From Diaporthe sp. PMI_573 (lineage: Eukaryota > Ascomycota > Sordariomycetes > Diaporthales > Diaporthaceae), in the NCBI GenBank assembly GCA_021399435.1, contig JAJTUP010000003.1, forward strand, positions 806,001 through 870,000: a DNA stretch of 64,000 nt, read 5' to 3'. The first letter of the stretch is position 1, and every line of letters begins with the position of its first letter. The notes under the pieces were generated by a model. It saw only the letters and a program-made list of their open reading frames with translations. It did no database searches and was not told the DNA's origin. The position numbers and the translations under genes were made by a program. This document shows positions 1-12,581 of this stretch, piece by piece.

Positions 1-187
1 CCTCGACGCCCTGCCGCCCGCCACCAGGCTCGCCGAGGCCGAGGCTGGGGGGGATGCCGCGCCCGACTGGAGGAAGTGGAGGGGTGTCTGGCGCGGGAAG
101 AGGTTGCTCCTTGCTACGGTTCACGACGACTCTACCGTAGTCTACTACATGATGCACGACGGCATCGTCAAGCCGAGACAAAATTAG
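1..187 (+). CDS. sen15: tRNA-splicing endonuclease subunit Sen15-like, C-terminal part (5' truncated by window edge)
   Basis: The open frame begins at base 2 and ends with TAG at 185-187. It gives about 61 residues ending in VVYYMMHDGIVKPRQN. That tail, preceded by a W-R-G-KRLLLATVHDDST strand, matches the conserved C-terminal end of fungal Sen15, a structural subunit of the heterotetrameric tRNA-splicing endonuclease that removes introns from pre-tRNAs. Only the last strands are present, and the N-terminal part lies outside the window. The gene converges with the alcohol dehydrogenase on the other strand, leaving only about 150 bp between the two stop codons. The family call rests on the short C-terminal motif alone. 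Confidence 0.7.
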   Translation, partial: LDALPPATRLAEAEAGGDAAPDWRKWRGVWRGKRLLLATVHDDSTVVYYMMHDGIVKPRQN

Positions 188-338
188 GGGCCAACCGGTT
201 GTATTAATTGGGACTCGGCTTATTTCATCGCATTCACGCCTACCCTGAAGTGAAGACCTCCAGACCTGGAGACTGAGAGGATGAGTAGCTACCTCGTGGT
301 GTCATGAGATATCTCTCTCAAGTCTCTCGCAGGATTCT

Positions 339-1942
339 TCAAGGCTTGAAAATGACCTTCTGAACCTTCATGTTGTCAAAAAGGTCATACCCTTCGACCG
401 CCTCCGACAGGGGCATGATCTTGTCGAACATGAAGCTGCGATGACCATCAGACAAGGGACTTCAAAATGACACAGGCGGCCGCGAGTGCAGGGTGGGACC
501 AACTCACCTCAACTTGTCCTGGCTCTTCGCGAGCAGGGCCAGGGCTTCGGGGAACAACGACCTCACCGGGCAACGCCCCATCTGAAGCCTGACATTTTTG
601 CTGTTCGAGGTTAGCACGGAGACAGCAAGGCCACATCGAAGAGCCGACTCACTTATACCCCTCAGTGCCACTCCAGGGGATCTGTCCGGATCGTCAGCAA
701 AAGATATTCCACGGTTCCCCCAACAGACTCGACTGAGGACCTACCTCGGCATTGTGCACACCAATACTCGAGATGACACCCCAAGGCCTCAACAAGTCGA
801 AGGCCGTCCTCAGCGCCGGGCTCAGCCCAACAACCTCAATCACCGCGTCCGCGCCCCTTCCCTCGGTGACACTCTTCACCTTCTCGAACATGCCCTCCTT
901 GTCCTTGGCGAAGTTCAACGGCTCGGCGCCCAGCTTCCTCGCCTCCTCCAGGCGGCTGTCCACGCTGTCCACGGCAAAGAGGTGCTTCGGCTTGTACTCG
1001 AGCGCGGCGATGATGGCGCACAGCCCAACGGGCCCGCACCCGACGACCACGACCGTCCCGTTGGCGATCTCGCCGGCCGACAGCCGGCTGAAGGCGTTCT
1101 TGGCCCCGAAGTAACCCGTCGGGAAGATGTCCGCCATGAGCACGAGCGACTGGTCATTGATCTCCGGGGGAGCCTTCACAACGGTGGCGTCGGCGTTGGG
1201 CACCCGGACGTACTCGGCCTGTGCTCCGTCTCTGGTTCACCTCGTCAGCCTGGGGAACTTCTTCCTCTGGTTCTCACCAACGTGTGAGCTTGGGTCCCAA
1301 GGCTTACAGTTTGGGGCAGCCAAAGAGCAGGCTCTCTACGCAGCGGGAGGCGTAGCCGTTCTGGCAATAGAAGCATTTCCCACTGCGTCACCGCGTGAAG
1401 GGTCAGCCAGCGTTTTCATCTCACATGTCCGGTCTTTCTCGAATTGACCTCCTGGTTGCATGGACCAAGTCGGAACGCACCAGGTAGTTGTGAAAGGGGA
1501 GACAATCTTGTCCCCTTCCTTGACCGTCTTCACGTCTGAGCCGAGCTCGACCACGACCCCGGTAAACTCGTGGCCCATGATGAAGCCCGTATCGGACTTG
1601 GCGTGCCCGCGGAAAGTATGGAGCTCACTTCACGGAAGTTAGCATCAGCAGTATCAGGCGTGTTCAGGTGTAAGAGTCGACGTACGAGCCACACAGCGCC
1701 GCTGCTTGAACCTTGACGATGATGTCCCCGCCATGTTGCACTGGGCAAGTTTCAAAATTAGCAAAGGCAGAAAAAAAATTAAAGTGAGAATTCACCGACG
1801 ACCATCGTGAAAGCATGCAGTATGCCTCGAGTAAGCACGAGGGGCCGCCCAGGTGAGACTCACGCTTGGGGACCGGCCGGTCCTGAACCGACACCTTGTG
1901 CGGCCCGTCGAAGATGACGGCCTTCATGGTCTTCTCGGCCAT
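339..1942 (-). CDS. Zinc-dependent medium-chain alcohol dehydrogenase (GroES-like), 8 exons
   Basis: Spliced product of 353 aa, with exons 1864-1942, 1686-1740, 1481-1627, 1308-1382, 745-1231, 653-681, 508-600 and 339-435. The start MAEKTMKAVIFDGP is the usual MDR beginning. Visible motifs are a catalytic zinc Cys in CGSELHTFRGH, the GHEF motif, the structural-zinc pattern CGKCFYCQNGYASRC (C-x2-C-x2-C-x7-C) and a Rossmann loop VVVVGCGPVG. The acid in FAVDSVDSR at the end of beta-2 suggests NAD rather than NADP. It should oxidise an alcohol or a formaldehyde adduct with NAD, but the substrate cannot be told from sequence. It ends in KVQKVIFKP. It is transcribed in the same direction as the subtilase upstream, about 1 kb away. 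No truncation or lost ligand is seen. Confidence 0.88.
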
Positions 1943-2967
1943 TTCTGTACAGGGGGAGCGCTCGTCTTAAATTGGTGGGTACCGGAGGACCTATCTGGCG
2001 GCGAGGAGCAGGTTGACAATTGAGAACCTTGATGAGAGGGGTTGACTGTAGTCTACCGGTCTTGACGAACAACTTTTACTCTCCTCGTCTCTATTGGAAA
2101 ACCGTACCTCGGCCTGCCGTGCCTGCCTTCTGCGAGAGGGCTTCGTTCGATTTCTGCGGGGAAAGGTGGGCACCGGGATCCGGTAGCGTAGCGTCACACC
2201 ACGCCGGTTCTCGGCGCTGTGTGGGGTTCGGAGTGTGTGTGTGTGTGTCGCTGGGCATGTCCCTCCCACAGGCTACATCTGGTTCGTGCATCTCAGGCCG
2301 CGATGATTGCCCTCATTCCTCGTTCGAGGTAGGTAACAGTCACGAGGTCTTGGAGAGCTGGATCCTGCGCGGTCGCGGGCTTCCATCTACGCGGGAGACG
2401 ATGAGGCGGAGGCTGTCTCGGAGTGCTGTGGCTGGCCAATGGTATAACACGGATTTTCTAAGGCAATATTCCCAAGATTTTTCTCCGCTGGGTCTTTTAC
2501 GCCCGGGATGCAGGGGCGGGTTGTTTCTATCCAATATCGGAAACATGTTGACTGGGAATAATGGCAATGAAACAATTCAGTTGAAATCCCAGGATTAGGG
2601 CGATGATTGATCCCTCTCCTTAGAGGGTGAACAGTGCTCGCCTTCGAATGAGTACACGCACGGTCGGTTGCGGCCTTGTTCTCTGAGCAACTTGGACCAT
2701 GGAATGCTCCCTACGCTAGATGCTATGACATGATGAACTAGTCTGATAATTCGACCAGAGTGGATTAGCCTTGGAATATTGAGAATAAGACTGATGCAAT
2801 ATATTTACAAAGACATCGTGCTATATAAATTAAATATCTGTAGTAGATGTAAATAGAGCTGGATAGCAAACCTCATGACCTGTAGGACCTCAAATGAGGG
2901 GAAGCTCATCTGCAGGTAATCCTTGATAGGCCAAGACGACACATGCAGCAAAACACCGTAGCCGAAG
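1943..2967. other. Intergenic: promoter side of the dehydrogenase, 3' side of the subtilase
   Basis: About 1 kb with no gene I can support. It contains a short GT run at 2233-2248. The ADH promoter and leader should lie in the left part (both flanking genes are on the minus strand). Bases 2750-2880 are A+T-rich, as expected for a 3' region downstream of the subtilase stop. A 192-codon frame across 2020-2598 has no ATG at its start and no family resemblance. Confidence 0.6.
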
Positions 2968-5900
2968 CTACACCACTGTTCCATTCCGCCTCGCGTACTT
3001 TCCAGTGACCTGGATCTCTGGAGTCGTGAAGATATCCCAGCCTTCGGTAACACTGGGGTCTCCAAAAGGTCGAAGGGTAGCAAACCGCATCCTGAGGTCA
3101 CGAAAATCGCCTTAGCATGCCATGCGAGATGATAAATGCCCAGTAGATAGATACCGGCGGGGAACTAAGGGGGAAGAGGGCTCTAAAAGACACAAGAGGG
3201 GGTGGGGGGACTCACGTGTAGTTCCCGAGCTCAATCTGGCTCCCGTTGCCCAGCTTCCCGAACCACCAGAACTGGTGGAACGAGTTCTGCGTCTGGGCGT
3301 TACGGAACAGGTCCACCACCGGGTATGTGAATGTATCATCCGGGTCGTAGCGGTCCGGGTCGAAAAAGCTCAAGCTTTCGGCGAGGACGTGGCTGGTTGC
3401 TGGGCCGATGTAGCCGTTCTCGCCCTGCACCGGGGGGTATTCCCATTGCTCCTCTGTCCAACCTGGCTCGTAGATCTAGGAGGTTTCCGTCAGCTTGGTG
3501 ACACTGTTGAAGATGGCGTCCTTGGGGCAACTCACGTCCCAGCGGACCTCCTTGCTTCCCCAGATAAGCTTGGAGTAAATGGTTGGGAAGTCTTGGACCG
3601 ATTTGTCCAGGTTGAAAGAGTAGACACTGTCTCTTGTTAGGCAATGAGATATACAAGACTGCATATACTTGACTCACTAGTCTCTTTGATTGGTGAAAGG
3701 GTATGAAGGCCGGTAAATGGGGCTGATCTCAGCATTCAAGTCCGCGGCAAGGCCTGCGACTTATGGTCAGCTCGCCCAAGATCGTGCATATGCCGCCTGG
3801 CTTGTGAAGAGCTTACCCAGGTAGGGGATCGAGACTTGTTCTCCGTTGTTGCCAGAGACGATGACCTTGCCACTGTAGACAGGGAGGGCTGATGCGTTCC
3901 AGCCCAGGCCATCCGGGTTGGGGAAGGTCACCCTGAGAGAGTCAGTAACCGGATATTTGGAGGATCTGGTTTTCTTGTTCCATTACTCACGTTACAGTCT
4001 TGCTCTCGCCTGGACCGAGAGTGAGCGCGGTCGGCACAGAGACCTCGATTGGAAGACTTGTGGGCTTTAACTCGGAGAAACTCTTGAGCCTCTTCTCTCC
4101 CGCCCAAGGCTCAACAAACGAGTACCACCCCAAGGTTTCTACCCCAGCGGCGGCCTCGTAGGAGAACTCATAGCTCACCTCCTTGCCCCCATTATTAGTG
4201 ATGGTGACGTCGTGATCCCCGCTGAAATGTTTGGTGTCGTTGAGGGCGATCTTCTCGAATGAGATATCTGTGGTATAGTTGACAACCTTGAAGGCGTTGA
4301 CCAACCCATTCCCAACTTGGGCTACTGGAGCAGCAAAGCCATAGTCGGTGGCCGTTCCGTCCGACCAAGGAAGGGAGGTCCCGCTCGCGATGATGCGGCG
4401 GTGCAACGACCTGGCGAAACCCTTGCCTGTATTTCATTGTTAGCGAATGGAACTTAAGACTTCGCTTGGGAGACAGAGTAAATAAGCTCACCATGCACCG
4501 ATCGGCCGCCGTGAACACTGATGTACAGAGCAGCGACGCCAGCAACGTAAGGGGTCGCCATGGAAGTCCCAGAAAGTAGAGCGTAAGTGTTGTCAAGATA
4601 AGTGCTGAAGATCTGTGCCGATGTTAGCGGAGCGTTAAAGCAATAAATACAGTTTATCATACCTGGCCACCAGGAGCAGCAATGTCAGGCTTGATCTGCA
4701 GATCATTCGAGGTTCCCCAGGAGGTGAACGTGTTGGGCCGACCACCAGCAGGGTAATTCAGGCCGACGACTTGCTCTGGGTTCAAGGAGAAATCCGCGGT
4801 GACGTTCCCCCCGGCTCGAACAGTCTCGATGATAGCCTTGCCAGCATCTGCAGTGATGAGCCCGATGAGGCCAACGTCGTCATCAGTCCCGGGCGTGATG
4901 AGGGGGCTCTCGTTGTTGTAAAAAAGAATGTATTCCGCACCGAGGGCAACCAGGTTCTGCTGTTTGGTAGCGAACGTGCAGGTGCCTCTCCTGACCAAGG
5001 GGACCACGCCTTCCAGTCTGCGCGTGCCATTCGGGTAGGGCTGACAGCCGTCGGCAGGGTCGCTGGTGTTGAAGTTCAGGGGCACCACAGGCCAATCGGT
5101 CACGTTGGATGAGAAGTAGAAAGTCGATGGTAGATATCCGGTCTATGAGATATCAGAATAGTTCTTCTTGACTGGACCAGTCTTGTGGAGGGGCAGGGTA
5201 GGAAGTACCTTGACGGTTTCGCTCTGGCCATCAAGAGTCGAGGTGAGCTCAAAGGGCGACGCGGGATAAATCTCGGTCTCAACTGAAGCGACAGCAAGCA
5301 CATTCGTACCAGAGGACCCGGTGCTCCCAAAGAAGGCCCCGGCAGCTCCAGAGTTGCCGTTTGCAATAGTGACGACTACTCCCTCGTCGACAAGGCGAGA
5401 GGCGACCTCGGCCCAGGCGCCAGTAGACCAGCCTCCTGGGCCACCGATGCTGGCAGTGATTATGTCGACCTACCCAATATGTTAGTGGCACGACTTTAGA
5501 TTATCGGGTAAGTTGCCACCTACACCGTCAGTGTATCCTCGGAGGAAAGCCTCAATGAGTGTTGCCTCATCTGTTCCGTCCTGTTTGATATTAGCAACTC
5601 GATATATAGCAATAACATCTCACCGCAAGACTCACAATTTGCGCAAAAACCTTGTACGAATACAATTCCGCTTCTGGTGCCACTCCAGTCCAGCTATTGG
5701 ATTTCAAACGTCAATGGGAGGGCTCGTGTCGAGAGATCACTATTAAATCAAGGCTCACAATTCATTCTTGCCAGCGATGATTCCAGCAACGTGGGTGCCT
5801 TCAATATGATTAGCCGTTATCCCTTGCCTCTGGTATTGCAGAAAATCTCACCATGTCCAAGCTGGTCCTGTGGGTCATCATCAGGCGTCTTATTAGGCTC

Positions 5901-6624
5901 GGCTGGCCACACTATAACAATGTCAGTCCAATACTCGCCATCGTCATCTTCCCCATGGCTTCAACTTACATCCGTTGCCAACCAAGTCATAGCCACCGGC
6001 GACCTTAAAGCCAGGTCCAAAGCCTCCGCCCAGCTATAAGATATCAGGATCGCGGCCTCAATTTCTCCTGGGGTGGAACGTCATACCGCGGGATGATTGT
6101 ACCACGTCCCAGAATCAACAACGCCGACCTTGACACCCTGGCCAAAGATGCCCCTGTCGTGAAGCTTGCTGACGCCCGTGGCATTGTGCGTCGTGTAATT
6201 GCTAGCAGCGGCAACCCCGATAGACGTTAAACCCTCGACAGGCGAGAGAGCCACGCGCTTGTTGGGCCAGGCGCGAACAACGCCCGCCAGTTTCAGCAGG
6301 CTATCGACGTTGTGGTTGTCGGTCTCGATGCTCGCGCCCGAGAAGACGTCCGTCTCAAAGTCCTTAACGACCTTGATATCGGCAGCAAGCGCAACGTCAC
6401 GGCGAAACTTGGCCGAGCCCTGGGGGGAACAAGTTAGCTTCATTGGAGCTTGCCGGGTGGAGTGAAGATACTGTGCTCACCGCAGCATACTCGATGATGA
6501 AGCTCCGGGCGACCGGGGCCGTCACATTGGTCTCTTCGGGGGCCTGGCGAGCAGCGAAAGTGTTGGCACTCCCCAGGGAGGGGAGCGCACAGAGGACGAG
6601 ACCGGCGACGCTGAGCAGTTGCAT
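2968..6624 (-). CDS. Secreted subtilisin-like serine protease (S8A, Vpr type with PA and Fn3-like domains), about 16 exons
   Basis: The start [20 protein letters not shown] is a signal peptide. I traced exons 6481-6624, 6087-6419, 5970-6033, 5852-5911, 5759-5798 and further short exons to the stop at 2968-2970; the product is about 900 aa. The catalytic triad is complete: Asp in VGVVDSG, His in LGHGTHVAGI (split by an intron after CATG) and Ser in [13 protein letters not shown]. The oxyanion Asn lies in IANGNSG. A protease-associated (PA) insert around [11 protein letters not shown] sits between the His and Ser regions. A C-terminal Fn3-like region ([19 protein letters not shown]) follows. 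Members of this family are extracellular nutrient-scavenging proteases often called minor extracellular protease Vpr. A GCCAAG hexamer lies about 200 bp upstream of the start. Details of the middle exons are approximate. Confidence 0.88.
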
Positions 6625-9613
6625 CTTTGCACAGGCAACGCGTCCAAGATCGCGTTTCGCGTAGAGCGAGCTGAGATCTTGTTCACGAAGATACGCTTCG
6701 GACGGCCGTCATTTTAAAGCGTTCCGGCTGCTTTTCCATATCCGCAGCTACGGCGGTGGACCCATCTGCGAGGCCCCGGGTTGTGACCTCCCTTGCAGCG
6801 TCACATTGCGGATACGGGCGTGGCCAAGAAACTCCCCAGCGACATCGCTATTCCTCTCCAATTGAGCTTCCTTCTTGGGAAGACTGACCCGCTGCACTCG
6901 CGCGGGGGATGGACTATGTAGTAGGATGGTGAAGGCGGCCATTTCTTTCACAAACTTAGGAGATCGCGGACTGTTCGGTACGCAACGGCACAACGGGATG
7001 AAGGTCTAGCGTGGTATCTCGTGTTCCAATCGAGTATGCACATGTGACTTGCGCTGCATGTTGATCAACTCCGTCGAATATGATAGTGCATTGCATATAC
7101 GACGACAACTACTTTCACCCGGTATAACTATTGTTTACTGTGTAAAATCCTAGGTGCGCGTATCGCGTGACTCCGTGGCTATCTTGATAGGACTGCGAGG
7201 CCGGGAACTTCTTAGGTGACATTGCCGAGACTAAACCCCTGGCAGACTGCAGCATGCTCGATAACGTAGTATTGCGCAACAGAGAACCTCGTATTCCCCA
7301 AATGGCGATCATGTTCCTGATCAAGGCGTAATAAAGACTATGCCAACACACGCCTTTGTACCACATTGCTCGGAATATAACGCGCCTGATCCCGCCATCT
7401 ACATGCAGGAAACCGAACACTGTCTCTTGAGTCTCTATTCCAAAACAATTCGCTGTTCGTCGAATCAGTGAGTGAGTCTAAGCGAGACTGGAGTTACTCC
7501 TTGGCTTTTGTCGACCTGGCTGTCACAGTCGACCTAAATGGTAAGTTCGTCTCATAAAGTAGACCCGACAGCGGCTTCAGTCGACCCATTTGTTGCACCG
7601 GTGCAGCTACCCTGCAGAGGTAGTGCGAATCTCGGGGAGAGGCGCCCTTGTTTCTCAGTCAGTAGGCTCCGTCGGCGTAGGGAGACTAGATCGACTTGAG
7701 AGGACAACTTCCGGGGACCTGCCCGAAACTTGACAGAGCTATTGATGGGGTTTATGAAGTGATTGCCACAAGGCTTGAGGATTCCGGTCTCTAATGAGCC
7801 GACAACTCGATTGAAAATTGTCGTGCCACAAAGACAACTTCAGCAGCTTCTCTTAATAGCCTCCGCTATTACTACTGCAGTGGGAGCTATGGACTAATAT
7901 AATAGCTTGTACCACTATGATAGTTTTGGTAGCCACCTATAATAACTAGCTCGGTCCTCTCTTCTATACACCGCAGAGAGAGATAATACAATATCACTAT
8001 TGCTGCATTGTAATTGTGACGGTACGATGCTTATAACTGCTAGGGAATTCCAATTGGAGATTAGAAATTCTGGTCTTTTGGCCGAGCGGTGGAATTTGCT
8101 ACCAGTAATTCTTAAAACCGTCTCAGTAATAACTGCTCTCTTTTTTTTTATACTTGAAATTTATATCAATGTAGCACGGGGCATAAGTAACGTTGTATTC
8201 AAGGGTTTTCCGGAGCTGTATTCCATTGAGAGGACACAAGTTTACTTGATTCATTGGAGCTTGACGGTCTTGTCGAAGCATTCGTCTTTGGGTCACCCTC
8301 TTGTAGTATAAAAATATCGGCCGGCCATAACCCAGAATGGCAAAGTGATTATAATCAAGCAATCAGTGAATGAAATATCAGACAGGGTTCCCCTTGAGCT
8401 GAGATACTGTGGCTTGCAGTAGCCGATCCTAACACCTCTCTACAGCTACTTCCGCTGATGTCTGTATCAGAGTAAGAGTTCTGGGTCTCACAAATCCAGG
8501 ACGACTTTGAGCAAAATTCTGTCGTCATTGCTGTGCTCTTAGCGCCCGGCGAACGTATGTTGTATAGAAGGGGAACTAATCGGTGCACATATGTGTGGCA
8601 TCATAGGTAGGACCTGGTCAGTTCCGTGGGAAAATGAGGACAGCAATTGTAAGCACTTGTCAGTCATAGTATCCCGACAACTAACCACCTGAGCACCTTT
8701 GCATAGTCGTCTTCAAACCCATTGCAGCATAAAGCCTATGCCAGACTCTATGAATCTTCCCTGACAAGGACTCGGAAATTAAATTGGCTCATCGGGAAAG
8801 CCCGTGGCACACGATCAGATTGTAGTCAGAAGAGCCATCATCTAGCGGTAAAGCCATTGTGAGTTCATAAATTGTATGTGGACTCCCAAATCGTGTAATA
8901 ATGCCCTTGGTCAAGTTAAGGTTTGGGGGTGAAACAATCTTCCTCTCGAAGCGGCGAGTTGATGTGGAGACTTGTTTATTCGGCATCGTACACATACGAT
9001 GCCATGGAGTCAGTTCATCTGAAAAGCTTTTGCTCCAAGATAAGGTTTTGTTTTGAAACAAACGCCCCTGAATGGACTAGAGAGAATCCTTGTGCCGATT
9101 GATTCGCCGTGATCACATACAAGTCTCAACTTGTAGAAACCTACTCCCAAACCTGGGAAAGATAATAACACAAATGATATAGATCCCGAAAGCCACAGGA
9201 GCATCTTAACATCATTCAATCCATCACTTGATAGCTTGAAGTTTGGTTTTTGGGCATCGTTGAAGAGTATGTACTCCTGAATGCATGACTCCTGCCATCG
9301 AAACGAAGATAGTTTTTAGCCTTGCTCATTTCGGAGGGCTTGGCAAGGAGGTTCGCGGTCCGGATGGCCCGTGAGACCAGGACACATACATGAATGGTGA
9401 CTGAGTCTATTCTTAAACATTAGTATATTAACTGCACTGATTAACTTGTCCCATAGATCAAGTTTCCTTTCGTTTTGGTTTACAACCCATCTTTGAGCCA
9501 CATTCTTTCGCCGACAGACTTGTCTGTTTCCACTCTTTCCACATCGTGACAACTGCGTTGTCTTTCGTTCTTTACCCCTTCTACCGTACATATATATCAA
9601 CCCACTTTCAGCG
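6625..9613. other. Gene-free divergent promoter region, A+T-rich in its right half
   Basis: About 3 kb between two divergently transcribed genes for secreted hydrolases (subtilase, carboxylesterase). I see no coding region, tRNA or mobile-element ORF. From about 7.8 kb to 9.55 kb the sequence is visibly richer in A+T and stop codons than the surroundings. This could be mutated repeat DNA or simply non-coding sequence. A GCCAAG (PacC-type) hexamer is at 6823-6828 and CCTGGC (its reverse-strand form) is near 7515. Confidence 0.55.
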
Positions 9614-11743
9614 ATGCGGTCGCTCATTGCTTTGTCCGCCGTGCTAGCGGTGGTCGAGGCTCAAGCAAACAATGGCACTTCGCCCAACGCGACAGATGCC
9701 CTCACTGTCGATGTGGGATATGGCAAGTACAGGGGGTTCGAAGACGGCGGGGCCAACAAGTGGTACGGCGTTCGCTTCGCCGCTCCCCCTACGGGCAACA
9801 ACCGCTTCCGGGATCCGCAGGACCCCGAGCCATTCGAAGGCGTCCAGGATGCCACCGAGTTCGGGGCGATCTGCCCTCCTCAGCAAGCAAGTGACTTCAC
9901 CCTGAGTGGGCAGTCGGACCGGTTCCACGTGGACGAGGACTGCCTGTTCCTCAGCGTGACGGCCCCGGCGAGCACGACAGACCTCAAGCCGGTGCATGTG
10001 TTTATTCAGGGCGGTGGCTTCAGCTCCAACTCCAACGCCAACTACAACGCCAGCGATGTGGTGACAGACGCCGAGATCGTGTCGGTGCAATTCGTAAGTT
10101 GCACGCTGACCCTGACGTAGCGCCTGGTATCGTTGAATGTTTCACTGACTTGAAGCTCAGAACTATCGCGTTGGCATGACCGGCTACCTCTTCAGCAAGG
10201 AGACCGTCGCAGATGGCAGCCCCAATGCCGGAATCAAGGACATGATCAAAGTCCTGGAATGGATCCAAGAACACATCTCCAAGTGTAAGCACAATTCTAC
10301 GATTCCCTATTTCCTGCGATGGAATATTCCCAGACTACATCGCTTCAGGCTTCTTAACAGGTGACTAACACAAACCAGTTGGCGGTGACCCAAGCCGGGT
10401 CACAATCGACGGAGTCAGCGCCGGAGGAAGCGCCGTTGCCTTGCTCCTGGCCGCGAACAAGGGAGGTCTGGGAGGGACCCTCTTGCACGGCGGCATCGTC
10501 GAGTCGGGCGGCTGGGTGACCATGCGCAAGGTCGAGCAGGGACAGAAGGAATACGACTGCCTGACGGCGCAGACAAGCTGCAACGGCACCGACACCGACA
10601 GCCTGCAGTGCCTCCGCGAGGTGGCCCTGGAGGACCTGTACAGCAGCACCTGCTGGTTCGGCCCCAACGTCGACGGCGACCTGTTCGGCGACCGCCTCGT
10701 GGAGATGTACGAGGCCGGCGATGTGGCGGACGTCCCGAGCATCATGGGCGCCTGCGCCAACGAGGGCACGCTCTACAGCTTCGACAGCTCCGCCAACACG
10801 ACCGAGGCGTTCGACGGCTACATGACCGGGCAGGTCCCCACCTTGACCAACTCCTCGCTCGCGATCCTCAACGACCTCTACGCGAACCAGCCGGCGCCCC
10901 ATTTCCCAAAGACCGGGAGCTTGTACCGTCAGGGGGCTAATGCCATCGCTGACCTGGGCACCCACTGTCCGTACGTATAGCCTCTGTGTCCAATGATGCT
11001 TCCATACCTCTGGAGGCATCTGAACGATATTTCCAGTTCAAGCTCTTGGAACTCATTTCTAACATACTCTCAGGATCAAATTCCTCCAAAACGCCCTAGC
11101 AGCCAAGGGAACCCCAACCTACACCTACAAATACGCCGTCCGCGACGCAGAGGACGAGGCCGAAGGCCTGGGAGCGTGGCACGTGGTGAACAACTACGCC
11201 TTCTACGGCGTGAACAGCACAGACATGAACGCGCCGTCAAGCTACGTCTCGGGAAGCAACGCCGCCGCGCTGAAGGTGGCGCGCGACTACTGGACCAGCT
11301 TCGTGCGCAACCTGGACCCCAACACCGACAGGGCGGGCGGCTCGCCGGAGTGGAATGCCTGGTCCGGCCCGGGGGCCGAGGCCAGGGAGCGGCTCATCAT
11401 CGGCACGCAGGCCAACGCCACGCGCATGGAGCACATGACGGACGCGCAGAGCCTGCGCTGCGACGCGGGCCGCAACTTCACCCTGGGCCTCGGGGCCGGG
11501 TGGCCCGCGGACGTCAAGGACCCAGCAAATGCGGTGAACCTGGACGCCGGGCTCGCGAGGCAGGCGCTCGAGGCCAAGGACTGCGGGTTTGACGAGGGCT
11601 GCCGCGCCCCGGACTGCTCGATTATCCCGCCCACGAGCGGGAGCTTCCCTGAGCAGGTTGCTAATGCTGAGCTTGTCTGCCCGGCGGTGTCGGGCCTCGC
11701 GGTGGCCAGGTCTAGGCTGTTCAAGCGTGCATTTGTTGCATAG
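9614..11743 (+). CDS. Secreted type-B carboxylesterase / lipase-like alpha/beta hydrolase, 4 exons
   Basis: Exons 9614-10093, 10161-10284, 10379-10970 and 11074-11743 give 621 aa. MRSLIALSAVLAVVEAQA is a signal peptide, and many N-x-S/T sites fit secretion. Family landmarks are EDCLFLSVTAP, the oxyanion-hole segment VHVFIQGGGFSSNSNANYN and NYRVGMTGYLF. The nucleophile elbow is GVSAGGS (Ser about 215). The acid is probably the Glu of ACANEGT, and the His that of AWHVVNNYAFYG. The elbow has Val where most relatives have Glu (GESAGG), and Gln replaces His before the GGG; both occur in fungal members. It should hydrolyse carboxylic esters outside the cell; the substrate is unknown. It is divergent from the subtilase gene. 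Confidence 0.88.
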
Positions 11744-12481
11744 GTTGTTCCAGGATGTTCGTGGTGCTGAGGGAGTCCAAGTTATTATAGAGAACTTGAG
11801 TTCATGCTCCTGAAGGCTGCATGTCATCTGCCGCACTACTTTGCATTAGAGTCTTGATTATTTAACTGTATATAGTATTTTTGAACAACAAAAAAGTTCG
11901 AGCGTGTCAAGTATCGGCGTGCACCTGTCCAACGAGAGCGCCGTGGTGAGATCCTGTACTTCTCCAATGATGATAAAAGACGAGCACTAGTGATCTTTGC
12001 TCCCATGCCGCGGTCGAGTGTACGAGGGCAGTAGTAGACGAAAGGCCAGAGACCCGCGAGATGACGTGGCTTTCTGTAAGCATTGGGAGCCTGTTCCGAG
12101 CCCAAGACTAGGTGTGTCGAGTTTCCATTCTATTCGCCTTAAGGCCCTACCCATGGTAGAGACTTACAGCGCGATACATATGCACGAGCATCTTCACGAC
12201 ACCGTCGCAGCTCAGTGCAGCCGCTACGAATCGAGCCACGATGGAGGATTAGCGCAGTGGAGTTGATGAAGCTCGAGGACAGGTGCCATTCCGAGAAGTG
12301 GTGGACTCATTGCCGGGAATAGTTATTGTCGTCTCAGATAGCGCAGTTCATTTTGACTATGATACTCCAACCATGGAAACTTTTACCTTCTCATGTCTGC
12401 TTCTTCATGGGCAATGCGTATGTGATGTCCACTTGGAGTCACATACTTACCGAACGCTCTTGTGTGCTATGGAAGCATAGT

Positions 12482-12581
12482 CGCTAGCCTCTGCGTTCCA
12501 TTTTCCCGCCACCATCCCTCGCCGGAACCCCCACGCTCGCGATGGCTGGCCCATCGCGAGTGAACCAACGAGTGGCTAGCG
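12482..12581. repeat. Nested inverted repeat, 100 bp
   Basis: The outer arms are CGCTAGCC (12482-12489) and GGCTAGCG (12574-12581), exact reverse complements. Inside lies a perfect 10-bp stem CTCGCGATGG (12536-12545) / CCATCGCGAG (12551-12560) with loop CTGGC. The two stems are nested but not symmetrically spaced. No coding frame explains it. It could form a stem-loop in DNA or RNA, or be the remnant of a small inverted-repeat element. Confidence 0.6.

Noticed and set aside
2020..2598. 192-codon plus-strand frame upstream of the alcohol dehydrogenase
   Set aside because: It lacks an ATG start, crosses a GT microsatellite and overlaps the expected promoter of the dehydrogenase gene.
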